This document shows, piece after piece, positions 43,151-53,472 of a stretch of 64,000 nucleotides of DNA. The DNA comes from Symsagittifera roscoffensis (taxonomy: Eukaryota > Xenacoelomorpha > Acoela > Convolutidae), in NCBI RefSeq assembly GCF_963678635.1, contig NC_087062.1, positions 69,784,223 to 69,848,222 on the forward strand, in the 5' to 3' direction. The notes under the pieces are model-generated. The model did not search any database and had not been told where the DNA came from. It worked only from the letters and a program-made list of their open reading frames with translations. Position 1 is the first letter of the stretch; each line of letters starts with the position of its first letter. A program made the position numbers and the translations under genes.

Positions 43151-46100
43151 AGAAAGTCCAGATGATGATGAAATCTTTCCTTTTATAGTAGATGCAACCA
43201 CTGATAGAGGACAGCATATATTTTGCAAAAATTTACTATTAAATTTATTTGAACCCGGAATCAGTCCATGTAAAACAGAGTTCCCAGATGTAAAAATCAA
43301 AAGACAAATCATAGACCACTACTTAAAAGATATATGCAACATAACACAACAGTATGGAATCTACTCCATAGAATTCACCTCACCAAACCATAATAATAGA
43401 AAATATACAATTCAAACAGACGATCTTGATTTAGAATTTTCAAAAGTTTTTTCAGAATATATAAAAAGCATCCAATATCATAACTCACAAAGAGCAAACT
43501 CCATATTCACCAATGAAGTTTTCGCAATAATATATAGTTATATTTCGATATTAGAAAACGAAATCCCAATAACAAATGTCTCACCGACAGAAACATCTAA
43601 ACATTTGAAAGTACGACATGAAATCACACTACTCTCTAGTTATTTAAACATCATTAAAGAAAATTTCACGAAAGACGACGTTTCACAACATACAAAACAC
43701 GATCTACAAAAAATTTTGGCATGGTTCATCATAGATTATTTCACACACAATATCGATTTAATTGCACAAGCAAGAAAAAATTTTAGACCCCAAAACTCGA
43801 ACGATGATACCGCTATCACCGAACAATCAGATTATGTTTGGGACCCCGAATGGTCTCATCCCTCATTTATAAGCTTCCCACAAACAATCTCAAGTCAAGC
43901 AATAAGTACGATATCTTACATAAGAGATTATGTAAAAGTAATACCATTAACCATTGATGCGACACCATTAAACTATAATACATTTTTACCCGATACACAA
44001 AATAATAGTTTAAACTCTACAGTTATACACAATGAAAACCTCAATGGAACTAGGAATCTTACTCAACAAGATATCCAGACACCATCACACTTCATAAATG
44101 AAGAAATTGTACACACAACAACTACACAACAAAGTATTTCACCAATACGCCCAAATTTAACAACACCAAGAAATACAAATCCTTCACAAACACAGGTAAC
44201 CTTACAATCAACCGTTAAACCTTCGGTTGCCCCTAAATATTCACATATGGATTACCAAACATACAGACCCATGACAATACCATCAAAAACACACAAAACA
44301 TTCACTAGAAACAACTTTACAGACCATAATTATAATTATACACATCCATCAAAAACATATAACCAACCACAAAGAAATTTTAACCAATATACAAGATCTC
44401 GAAATTGGGATAACCCAATGACCCAACCTAATTCAATAAATTTCCAAACAAATCCTCCACAGGATCACAGTGAAAATTACCCATTTTTTCAACAAAATAA
44501 AAATAAAAAACAGACATCTTACCAAATGGATTATTTATCCTCAGATGATGATTTCTTACAACCAGATATATTTGCACCAAATACTCAAGAATATCGTAGA
44601 CAAGGAATACAGAGAACACGTACAAATCATAGAAATTTTTCTCCACAACCAATAGATGCACAACATCAACAACCAATTCAACAACAAAATCTAATTAATA
44701 CACAATCTTTTCAACCAATTCAACAACAAAATCCAATGACTGCACACTCGTATCAAGCATCACAAATGCAAAATGAAATACCACTCCCATATTATCTCCA
44801 ACAACATGAAATAACAAGAAACCAACTTTCGAATTTTTCTCAAATGCCAAATGCAGCAGAATCATTACAAATGACAATGAATCCATACCTTATGGGTGGA
44901 TCATCAATAACATCAAACAAACCTTTAATGGTTTTCACAGGAACAGACCCTGAATACTCTGTAGAAGATTATTTAAATGCAGTAACAGCAAACCTGATTT
45001 TAAATATTGGACCTGAACCAATTAATACGCCACTACATCAAAATTGGATACATCGACGCACAGCGTTAATACAAACAACCTTAGATGGCGCAGCCCAAAA
45101 ATGGTTTTCAGTACTACCTCTAGAAATAAAATCAAACTGGAAAAGGTTTACACAGGAATTTTCAAAAATGTTTGACTCCGAAAGAAACAAACAACAACAA
45201 AGAGTTTTATGTAATGAAATTCGCAGATTACCAAACAAAACCATCAAGCAAATAGCAGTACGAATCGAAACACTAGTTCGAAAAGCATATTCATTAAATA
45301 CACATGACTATAAAAACACAAAGATGACAGAAATCTTAATGATGACCTTAACACCACAATTAAGGAAAATAGCAATAAAAAAGAGAGCATCCCATCCTTC
45401 TTCAATTCGAGAACCCGATTTAGATTTTCGAAAACTAGTAGACAAATTAGAACAAGCAGAAATCACGATGAAACTAGAAGAAACGGAAAATCTGAAATTA
45501 CAATACGTTAACAGAATTGAAACGACTCCCACTAATATTAATAATATACAGGAATCAGAGACAGACCTCGTTGAAAAAATCACTGAAATACTCAATATTT
45601 ACGAAAAGAACCCAAACTTTAAAGGCAAACCATCTTTCAAAAAATGGTGTAATTATTGCCGACGATACGGACATAGTATTTCCGAATGTAGACAAAAACA
45701 GCAAGACAATCAAAATAAACCTCAAAAATATAAAGAACCAAATAAATCATTCTATCAATACATGAAAAAAGATCAAAATCTACCGAACAAAACAGTTTAC
45801 AGCAACAACAGTTCAGGAAAACCACTCCCGAACAATACAAACTATACAAGAAATCAATCACCATATAACTCAAGTTATAGAGGAAGATCACCAGAACGAA
45901 GAAACACGAATAATTCATCACAAAATCACTACAATAGACCAAATAGTCGAAATAACTACTCCAGATCAAATTCAAATACACAACGATTTGTTTCTAGATC
46001 TAATTCCCAATCAAGAAATAACTACTATCCAAACAACCAATCACGAAATTCATCATACAATAGGAATAGAAACTACTCCTATAATCGAAATAGAAGTTAT

Positions 46101-49100
46101 TCAAACAACCGAAACCAGAATTACCCGAACAATCAATCAAGGAATAACTCATATAATAGATCGAACTATAACAGACCAAACAATAATTACCAAAACAGAT
46201 CGCGAAATAATTCACAAAATCGACACTCAAGTTATAATAATCGTTATAGAAGTTATTCCCAATCACCACACCGGAATAATAATAACTATAATAATTCTAA
46301 TAATCGCCACAGAAGTAGTACACCTAAACATCAAAGACAAATCAATCAAGTACAATCTAACCCAGAAACAACATCAGACCCTCCAGGTATTGATGACACA
46401 GTAACTGATACGTTACAACTCAATCAAATAAACTGTACATCATCAGATTCAGAAAGTGATACTGAAAACACTCTTTCTATCAATATGATAAAAGTCGAAA
46501 ATGACTATGAATCTGTCATATATGAACAACCCTTTTCATCACACATATATGAAAATCAATCAGAATTTCTTCAAAATTATTACACTACACCCATAAATTC
46601 CACACCAACGACGCAAGAAACAAATGAGATTAACACTACAAATCAAACCAATAAAAATACCAAAACAAAATGCTTGAATACAAACCACATTTATCAAAAT
46701 ATACAAAAAGAACAACCCAAAGAAAAAATTTGGACAATACCATTTCTCTTAGAAAGCCCAAGAAATAAAGAATTTCAACCACCAGACCTTGAAATAGATT
46801 TTTTAATTGATTCAGGAGCAGAATCAAACATAATAAACATCCCCACATGGAATGAAATAAAAACTTTACACCCAAAGCTAACACCTCTTGAAACCTCCAG
46901 TAAGTTAGCAACAGCACAAGGATCAACATTGATAAACTACGGAAAAATCCAATTATTTCTCCTCCCCACCAGAACAATGGAGCAAAGCAAAATTTTAAAT
47001 AAGCCATTTAAACAAATATTCCATATCACTGACATTAAATATAATATCATTGGAATACCATTTATTTCGAAGTATATACCAACAATTAACATACTAAATA
47101 GTAAAATATTAATCAAAGATAAATATACAAAAACAAAAGAAACATCCTTAACATTTTTTCAAAGATTAAATAAACAACCACCATTCTTTTCAAAATTCTA
47201 CCCGATATTTAACCAACAAAGAAAACACCTAAAACCACTATCAGGAAATATCTATAATTTTTCAATCAAACAAGTTCACCAATATGATAAAGAACAAAAC
47301 AAACAAAAATTTTATATGTCAGAATTTGAATTCAAACCTATTCACAAATTTTTCAAAATCACAATCTCATCCATAAAATATTTGAAAAATTCGAATTCCG
47401 ATATCATTTCCTTACATGTCTATAATAACACACCTTACCAAGTAACATTACCTTTAGGACTTTTAGGATATTGTGAAACCAACGCTACAATATCACCAAT
47501 ACACGAAAAAGCCTATCGCGTAAATAATATACTCCAATTACTAGATATTTGCCAATCTACAATTCTTAATGAAGAATTATCTATAAATAATATAATAAGT
47601 AACGAAAACAGAAATACGGATTATTTCACAAAAACTCCATATTTCAAACCTACATTCAACATAAGTAACTACACAGAGGACCAACAAAAATTTTTAACAA
47701 TGTTTAATTTCCAACATTCACAAATAACACAAGACGAATTCGAAAAATTAGCCAAACAGCTAATTAAATATTCATCAGTCTATGCAACATCAAAATTCGA
47801 TGTTGGAAAAATCAGTTCATCACTACATCTCCCGTTAAAACCAGACGCAGTTTTCAAAAAACAGAGAGCAAGTAAAGTACCGATTCACTTACATGATAAA
47901 GTAAACAGATTACTCGACATTTTAGAACAATACAACATTATATCACCAGTAAACAAAGAAGAACAACCAAAAGGCAACACATTTATCAACCCTGTTATCA
48001 TTCTAGCTAAAGGAGAATCATTAAAAATCGTTCTCGATGCTAGATACCTCAATTCACTTATAGATGAATCAAAATGTAATTGGCCCATTGAACCAATACA
48101 AGTTATTTTAACAAAAATAAACGGCAAATACTTTACAACCGCCGATATGAATAGTGCATACAATCAAATGCCACTAGATGAACAATCACGACGTTTAACA
48201 CAATTTGTTATCGCAAACCAACAATATGAATTCAACCGTTTATTCTATGGAATATCCATAGGACCAGCAGCATTTTCAGCTTTTATGAGCAAAATTTTTA
48301 GACCACTGATACTCAAGAAAAACGCAATCACCTATTTAGACGATGTTTTTATGCAATCACAAACAAAAGACGAGATGTTCAATGTTTTAGAAAAATATCA
48401 CCAAATACTTCAGAACGAAAATCTGAAGGCCGCCCCCGATAAATCACACTTCTTTTTGACAAGAGTTAAATTCTTAGGACATAATATAGAAAGAAAAACA
48501 ATCACTCCATTGAAATCACGCATTGACGCTATTCAAAAACTTCAACCACCAACAAATAAAAAGAAAATCCAAGAATTTCTTGGAATGTTAAACTTTTTAA
48601 GTAAATATGTTTATAAAATGCAATTATATCTACGACCATTTTATAACATCCTTAGACAACAAAATAATTTTGAATGGAACACAGAACATCAAACACGATT
48701 TGAAGAAATAAAGAAACTTCTAACTGAACAAATTTCAAACACAATTCCAGATTCAAATCAACCATTTTATGCAATGTGCGATGCTTCGAACTTTGGCATC
48801 GGTGCAGCACTATTACAATCACATAATGGTACAAATAAAATGAACCTCATATCAGCAAATTCTCGATTATTCACTCAGGCAGAGCTACGACTCTCAACTC
48901 TAATGAGAGAATGTACAGCCATAATATATACACTGACAGAATATGAATTTCTGATACTTGGATCAAAACATCCAACAGTTCTATTCACAGACCATAAACC
49001 AATCATCTTTCTCTTTACACAAAAATCTAACCCAAACCACCGAGTTTACAGATTTCAACTAATTCTAATGAAATTTCCAAACTTACATATAGTTTGGACT

Positions 49101-51317
49101 GCAGGAAAAAATCTTGCATTACCAGACACCTTAAGTCGAAATACACCACCTGAATTACTTACACGAAAAACAACAGTTGAAATACCCAAAAACATAAAAT
49201 TCTACCTTGCAGAAAACGAAACATCACCCCGATTGGAATGCAAATATGCAGTAAAAACTGATATTGAACAATCACAAATAAATAATTTACAACATTTCCC
49301 ACTTTATTTAGATTGTCAAAATAATCATTATGAAGTTGATTTACTTGGAACATCAACTTTCAAACCAATCCCATATTCTCAATGGATAAAAAATAACACC
49401 CAACAAAAACGAACAAAACAACACCTGCCTAAGAAAGACCATTTTCCACTAATTGAAAAAGAAGATTTAACTGATAAAATAAATTTATCAGGACCACAAA
49501 CAAATGATTCAAAATACACAATAAATCAAGTTTTTGACCTCCATGACCCACTTGATACAATACCCTTATCTAAATTAGAAATCGAAAACATTTTTCTCCC
49601 CCCAACAGAAACAATTACAATTTCAACACTGAAACAATATCAAAACCTTGACCCAGTAATTCGACAACTGAAATCATGGCACAAATATAAAACTAAACCT
49701 ATCAAAGCAGATTCAACCATTTTAGGAAATAAAACACTCCTCCGATATTTTCGAAAATTCAATAATACAACAATTAACGAAAACACAGACCTTCTAGAAT
49801 ACAAATTAAATGAATCTACAGTTCCCTGTCTCCCTTTAAGTATGATTCTTATAGCTTTTAATATTTCACATACACAAAATATTAAAGGACACTCTGGATC
49901 AGAAAAAACATATTCAAATTTTATACAAAATTTTTGCTTCCCAAATGCACCAATTTGGATAAAAGTACTATGCAATGACTGTATAGTATGTCAACTAAAT
50001 AAACCTTACCCAAATCAAAAACAAATAGCACAAAAACAAGATTTTAAAGGACAAAGCTTGTACTTTAACCATCGTATCTCATTTGATACCAAAGGACCAA
50101 TTTCACCCTCATCAGAAGGAAACTCCTACATTATGGTAATTGTTGACGCATTTACACATTATGTAGCACTTAACCCAGTACCACATTGTAACGCTTATTA
50201 CGCTTACACAACACTCTATGAACACTGGATAGCAAAATTCGGACTACCAGAAATTTTAGTTACAGACAACGGTACAGAATTCATAAATAATGAAATTATC
50301 ACACTATGTCATTTATATAACATTAAACACAAACCACGTACATCTCATGCACCTTGGACAAACGGCTTAGTCGAAGGTATGAACCGTTCATTACAAGAAT
50401 ATCTTAGATGTATCATCAACGGAAATGATACAAAATATACCGAACGGTCAGCAGATGTAAAATTATTTCCCTTAGCATATAATTCACAAATAACGACAAC
50501 TTTAGGAATGTCACCATACGAAATGGTTTTTAACCAAAAGCCACGCAAACCAATAATGTTTACAGCAAATTCTCATAAAAACGCACAAGGTTATTGTCAA
50601 CCAAATAAAGACTCAATTTGTTATAACCTACCTTTACATACACACGATGAAGATCATTTTCATCACCCACAAATTCTTAAACTAGCCTCCGGTACACACA
50701 CCGAATGGATTCTAAATAGAGATAAAAAACACAATGAAATTTATCAAAAAATAACAAAAAAGTTATTACAAAGACAAAACATTAATGAACAAATCAATTC
50801 ACGTTTTACACCAGCCTCCGAATTAAAAATTGGAACATTTGTTTTAATACCTAATTTTAATACTCAAAAAGGAATTTCTAAAAAATTACAACCCCTTCGA
50901 AAAGGACCATACCAAATAATTGCAAAACCCACTGATGTCACATATAAAATTACCGACTCAAACAAAAAAGAAATCGTTCAACATCGAAACAACATATTAC
51001 CTTATTACCCAAAAGAATACGCACTCCGCGAATTAACTCAATTATATTCTTTCACAGGATTAAAAATCATTCAAAATGAACCACATCTGAAAAACACAGA
51101 ACAAAATGATAACACCACCAAAAACAATACACAAAACCATAAAGAATCCCCAAAACAAAGAAAAAATAGAAAAATGACCGAACAAATAATACCCCAAGAA
51201 CAAATCGACAAATCAGAAAATAGAAAAACAACAAGACTCCGAAATCAACCACGTAAAAACTATAAAATATTCATCCCTCAATCTAAAATTTTAAAGAAAG
51301 TGGAATTTCAAAAGTAA
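43125..51317 (+). CDS. gag-pol: Gag-Pol polyprotein, single 2730 aa frame
   Basis: Residues 1-300 are an N-terminal Gag domain I do not recognise, and 300-590 a Gln/Asn/Pro-rich linker. A Retrotrans_gag-like capsid lies at about 595-785 and a CCHC knuckle at C842-C855. An Arg/Ser/Asn/Tyr-rich repeat tract follows at about 920-1068. The aspartic protease has its DSGA Asp at 1229. RT spans about 1570-1800 with the YLDD box at 1737-1740, and RNase H starts at about 1880 (first Asp 1886). Integrase has its zinc module from H2249 to C2289 and a catalytic triad D2321-D2381-E2417 with 35 residues between the last two. A GPY/F-type segment lies near 2594. All catalytic residues are present. There is no stop or frameshift between Gag and Pol, so how Gag excess is reached is unclear. 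Start: first ATG, in context AAAAAATGA. Confidence 0.95.
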   Translation: MSSTHTPGEESPDDDEIFPFIVDATTDRGQHIFCKNLLLNLFEPGISPCKTEFPDVKIKRQIIDHYLKDICNITQQYGIYSIEFTSPNHNNRKYTIQTDDLDLEFSKVFSEYIKSIQYHNSQRANSIFTNEVFAIIYSYISILENEIPITNVSPTETSKHLKVRHEITLLSSYLNIIKENFTKDDVSQHTKHDLQKILAWFIIDYFTHNIDLIAQARKNFRPQNSNDDTAITEQSDYVWDPEWSHPSFISFPQTISSQAISTISYIRDYVKVIPLTIDATPLNYNTFLPDTQNNSLNSTVIHNENLNGTRNLTQQDIQTPSHFINEEIVHTTTTQQSISPIRPNLTTPRNTNPSQTQVTLQSTVKPSVAPKYSHMDYQTYRPMTIPSKTHKTFTRNNFTDHNYNYTHPSKTYNQPQRNFNQYTRSRNWDNPMTQPNSINFQTNPPQDHSENYPFFQQNKNKKQTSYQMDYLSSDDDFLQPDIFAPNTQEYRRQGIQRTRTNHRNFSPQPIDAQHQQPIQQQNLINTQSFQPIQQQNPMTAHSYQASQMQNEIPLPYYLQQHEITRNQLSNFSQMPNAAESLQMTMNPYLMGGSSITSNKPLMVFTGTDPEYSVEDYLNAVTANLILNIGPEPINTPLHQNWIHRRTALIQTTLDGAAQKWFSVLPLEIKSNWKRFTQEFSKMFDSERNKQQQRVLCNEIRRLPNKTIKQIAVRIETLVRKAYSLNTHDYKNTKMTEILMMTLTPQLRKIAIKKRASHPSSIREPDLDFRKLVDKLEQAEITMKLEETENLKLQYVNRIETTPTNINNIQESETDLVEKITEILNIYEKNPNFKGKPSFKKWCNYCRRYGHSISECRQKQQDNQNKPQKYKEPNKSFYQYMKKDQNLPNKTVYSNNSSGKPLPNNTNYTRNQSPYNSSYRGRSPERRNTNNSSQNHYNRPNSRNNYSRSNSNTQRFVSRSNSQSRNNYYPNNQSRNSSYNRNRNYSYNRNRSYSNNRNQNYPNNQSRNNSYNRSNYNRPNNNYQNRSRNNSQNRHSSYNNRYRSYSQSPHRNNNNYNNSNNRHRSSTPKHQRQINQVQSNPETTSDPPGIDDTVTDTLQLNQINCTSSDSESDTENTLSINMIKVENDYESVIYEQPFSSHIYENQSEFLQNYYTTPINSTPTTQETNEINTTNQTNKNTKTKCLNTNHIYQNIQKEQPKEKIWTIPFLLESPRNKEFQPPDLEIDFLIDSGAESNIINIPTWNEIKTLHPKLTPLETSSKLATAQGSTLINYGKIQLFLLPTRTMEQSKILNKPFKQIFHITDIKYNIIGIPFISKYIPTINILNSKILIKDKYTKTKETSLTFFQRLNKQPPFFSKFYPIFNQQRKHLKPLSGNIYNFSIKQVHQYDKEQNKQKFYMSEFEFKPIHKFFKITISSIKYLKNSNSDIISLHVYNNTPYQVTLPLGLLGYCETNATISPIHEKAYRVNNILQLLDICQSTILNEELSINNIISNENRNTDYFTKTPYFKPTFNISNYTEDQQKFLTMFNFQHSQITQDEFEKLAKQLIKYSSVYATSKFDVGKISSSLHLPLKPDAVFKKQRASKVPIHLHDKVNRLLDILEQYNIISPVNKEEQPKGNTFINPVIILAKGESLKIVLDARYLNSLIDESKCNWPIEPIQVILTKINGKYFTTADMNSAYNQMPLDEQSRRLTQFVIANQQYEFNRLFYGISIGPAAFSAFMSKIFRPLILKKNAITYLDDVFMQSQTKDEMFNVLEKYHQILQNENLKAAPDKSHFFLTRVKFLGHNIERKTITPLKSRIDAIQKLQPPTNKKKIQEFLGMLNFLSKYVYKMQLYLRPFYNILRQQNNFEWNTEHQTRFEEIKKLLTEQISNTIPDSNQPFYAMCDASNFGIGAALLQSHNGTNKMNLISANSRLFTQAELRLSTLMRECTAIIYTLTEYEFLILGSKHPTVLFTDHKPIIFLFTQKSNPNHRVYRFQLILMKFPNLHIVWTAGKNLALPDTLSRNTPPELLTRKTTVEIPKNIKFYLAENETSPRLECKYAVKTDIEQSQINNLQHFPLYLDCQNNHYEVDLLGTSTFKPIPYSQWIKNNTQQKRTKQHLPKKDHFPLIEKEDLTDKINLSGPQTNDSKYTINQVFDLHDPLDTIPLSKLEIENIFLPPTETITISTLKQYQNLDPVIRQLKSWHKYKTKPIKADSTILGNKTLLRYFRKFNNTTINENTDLLEYKLNESTVPCLPLSMILIAFNISHTQNIKGHSGSEKTYSNFIQNFCFPNAPIWIKVLCNDCIVCQLNKPYPNQKQIAQKQDFKGQSLYFNHRISFDTKGPISPSSEGNSYIMVIVDAFTHYVALNPVPHCNAYYAYTTLYEHWIAKFGLPEILVTDNGTEFINNEIITLCHLYNIKHKPRTSHAPWTNGLVEGMNRSLQEYLRCIINGNDTKYTERSADVKLFPLAYNSQITTTLGMSPYEMVFNQKPRKPIMFTANSHKNAQGYCQPNKDSICYNLPLHTHDEDHFHHPQILKLASGTHTEWILNRDKKHNEIYQKITKKLLQRQNINEQINSRFTPASELKIGTFVLIPNFNTQKGISKKLQPLRKGPYQIIAKPTDVTYKITDSNKKEIVQHRNNILPYYPKEYALRELTQLYSFTGLKIIQNEPHLKNTEQNDNTTKNNTQNHKESPKQRKNRKMTEQIIPQEQIDKSENRKTTRLRNQPRKNYKIFIPQSKILKKVEFQK

Positions 51318-51915
51318 TTTTAACATTATACTTCACAATCTTGAAACCTCCGAAACATTTTTCATTTACATTTTTCAAAATAACATGCTGACAAGTACGT
51401 AATAATTCTAATTCAAAATAAACCAATAGGATTCATCCAATCCGTCACTTTCTCTAACTCAAACTAAGACCAATTAGACGAATCATATAGAACTCCAGGC
51501 ACATCTATAACTATAACTTTACGACCTCCAGGTCAAAAATAAACAAACCACTCCAACTTGACAACTAAAATAAATATCACCATAATACCGTACCCCTCCC
51601 TTATCTAATAACCCAAAGATCAACAATATTTCCCCAACTCAGACCACGAATACCCCCAAAGCAAATTTGTTAACTTAGCCTAAAGTAACAAAATGAACAT
51701 TTTAACTAGCCTAAAGTATAAAAATCTCACCATACCCCGGATCATTTGACAAACAAAAATAAAGAAAAAGACGACCTCCCAATCACCATGAAAATTGCCC
51801 CCAACAATTTTTTACAAAACTCAACCCACTTGTCAAAAAACTAATAAATAATCCGACCACACTAGAAAATCGCCTCAAACAGAAAAAAATATTCGACCAA
51901 GAGATCATTTCTTAA
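51318..51915 (+). other. non-coding spacer after Pol
   Basis: About 600 bp without a useful frame. The phrase TAGCCTAAAGTA occurs twice (near 51680 and 51710). It separates Pol from the cluster of downstream ORFs and could contain splice acceptors for subgenomic RNAs. Confidence 0.5.
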
Positions 51916-52146
51916 ATGCTCTTCTCTCAATCAGTTACTCAAATACTCATAAATCTTAAACATTTTTTTACAATACTTGAAACCTTTATAATATTTCTTT
52001 TTGATATACTTGAATCTTTTCTAATAATCCTAATCATTTTTTGTAACATTTTTTTAATTTTCTACACTATACTCGAACTATTCCTCCAACTTTCCAAAAC
52101 CCTTGATTACATCCACAGGTACGAGTCATATAACTTGTCTAAATGA
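51916..52146 (+). CDS. small hydrophobic protein 1, 76 aa
   Basis: A 76-codon frame made almost entirely of Ile, Leu and Phe, with enough hydrophobic length for two or three membrane segments. A short phrase recurs three times (ILETF, ILESF, ILELF). Its TGA overlaps the next ATG as ATGA (52143-52146), suggesting coupled translation. Small hydrophobic accessory proteins of this type are common in viruses (viroporin-like), but there is no homology evidence. AT-rich DNA can give Phe/Ile-rich frames by chance; the ATGA junction is the main support. Confidence 0.45.
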   Translation: MLFSQSVTQILINLKHFFTILETFIIFLFDILESFLIILIIFCNIFLIFYTILELFLQLSKTLDYIHRYESYNLSK

Positions 52147-52331
52147 TACGAACAATTTTCAGTAGAACCGATATTTTTTTATTGTTTGTAATTTTCATAA
52201 CATTTTTATCATCCCTCATTTTGACAATATGTAAATGTATAAAGAAAGCAATCTTCACATTTGCCCTAGCAACAATCCTTCTAATTCTTTTTTTGGAAGA
52301 ATATTATAATAAACATAAACCTTCCCACTAA
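52143..52331 (+). CDS. small hydrophobic protein 2, 62 aa
   Basis: Starts inside the stop of the previous ORF (ATGA). It has two apparent membrane segments (LLFVIFITFLSSLILTI and AIFTFALATILLILFL) separated by a KCIKK loop, and a charged tail. Its last 47 bases overlap the open frame of 52285-53472, and a run of seven T (52288-52294) lies in the overlap. An AATTTTCAG acceptor candidate lies inside (52162). It may be a free membrane protein or the N-terminal anchor of the next frame. Confidence 0.45.
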   Translation: MIRTIFSRTDIFLLFVIFITFLSSLILTICKCIKKAIFTFALATILLILFLEEYYNKHKPSH

Positions 52332-53472
52332 AGTAACAATTCAAAAATCCATCAAAATTGCTACCCAACAGTCACAGAATCAGTCTTCACCGACATCATC
52401 CCAAGATAACCCAACACCACCTTCAACTACTCAAAATCCTCAAACATCTACACGAATTTCTTTTCAAGACAATCCATACACTTTTGAAGAACGACATGCT
52501 CGTTTATCAGAACCACTAGAACCAGTTCAACGACAAGCACCTCTAAGCGAACCAACATATAACCTATACCCAACACTACCACAAGAACTAAGTAGAATCA
52601 GAAATCCTAGTCAAAACCAAAATACAGTCGAAATAAATAGACAAATTATACATCCTCGACGAAACAGAAATTTTCAAACTCCCCGAGTTCATTTTGATAT
52701 ACCTCAATCCCCATCACAAAACACTCCAGAAAACCCCATTGGTATATTACCAGAAACCCCTACGCTTCTTTCACAACGTAGCACCTCAAGCCTACCATCA
52801 GATTACTTAGGTTCAACACCAACATCTGAACAAATACGTGAAAATCCCTTTAACCCCCCAAACCAGGCATCACGACTACCATATTGGACAACACATTCAT
52901 TTACACAAGGTGAATTAAATTTAGTCAATAATCCAATAGATATTTCTACGGATACAACAACATCCTCATCATTACCAGAAACATTATCACTACCATCAAC
53001 ACCATCAATAAGCCAGATTTCACCACCACCTTTTAACTTAAATTTTCCAAATAATCTCGACGCCAGATATCGAGAACAATCATCAATAAATATTCCTTTA
53101 AGATTAGATTGGAATACATTTACAGCACCTCCACCACTATTTGGACAACATCAAGAAAGTAACCGCCTTCATAACTGGGCACTTAATAGATTACAATATC
53201 GCCAAGATATTCACAACGATATCCGTGATCACAATATTCAAATACTCCAACAAAACAGTTTACAATTAAAGTTTGAAATCACAGTTAAGTTAAATAATAT
53301 TACCCAACATCCCTACCCATTAAATCCACCTAACATAACAGCTCAATCACTACCACCACCGTTTATAACTACTGAAGTAATATACAAATACGACAGATAT
53401 ACCAAAAACACAATTGGCTACATTACATTTTATAATCCATACTCAGGATTATCATACACATGTATATTCTAA
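52285..53472 (+). CDS. 396-codon ORF with no methionine
   Basis: The frame is open from just after a TAA (52282-52284) to a TAA at 53470-53472, and I find no Met codon anywhere in it. The first two thirds are Pro, Ser, Thr, Gln and Asn-rich and contain LYPTL (52564-52578), the LYPxL form of retroviral late domains. The last third looks folded (a LRLDWNTF strand, a charged helix with Gln/Asn/Arg, and a hydrophobic C-terminus). The stop overlaps the envelope ATG by 13 bases. Codon composition equals that of neighbouring ORFs. Expression must use splicing, frameshifting from the 62 aa ORF (a +1 step) or a non-AUG start. Confidence 0.75.
   Translation, partial: FFFWKNIIININLPTKVTIQKSIKIATQQSQNQSSPTSSQDNPTPPSTTQNPQTSTRISFQDNPYTFEERHARLSEPLEPVQRQAPLSEPTYNLYPTLPQELSRIRNPSQNQNTVEINRQIIHPRRNRNFQTPRVHFDIPQSPSQNTPENPIGILPETPTLLSQRSTSSLPSDYLGSTPTSEQIRENPFNPPNQASRLPYWTTHSFTQGELNLVNNPIDISTDTTTSSSLPETLSLPSTPSISQISPPPFNLNFPNNLDARYREQSSINIPLRLDWNTFTAPPPLFGQHQESNRLHNWALNRLQYRQDIHNDIRDHNIQILQQNSLQLKFEITVKLNNITQHPYPLNPPNITAQSLPPPFITTEVIYKYDRYTKNTIGYITFYNPYSGLSYTCIF

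Noticed and set aside
44428-46269. Minus-strand and second plus-strand frames inside gag (for example 45988-46404 plus, 46000-46269 minus)
   Set aside because: They follow the Asn/Ser/Arg low-complexity tract of Gag-Pol in other frames and have no independent signal.
52330-53460. Region first taken as non-coding because no ATG-started ORF occurs
   Set aside because: Reading all frames shows the 396-codon Met-less ORF; the non-coding view was dropped.
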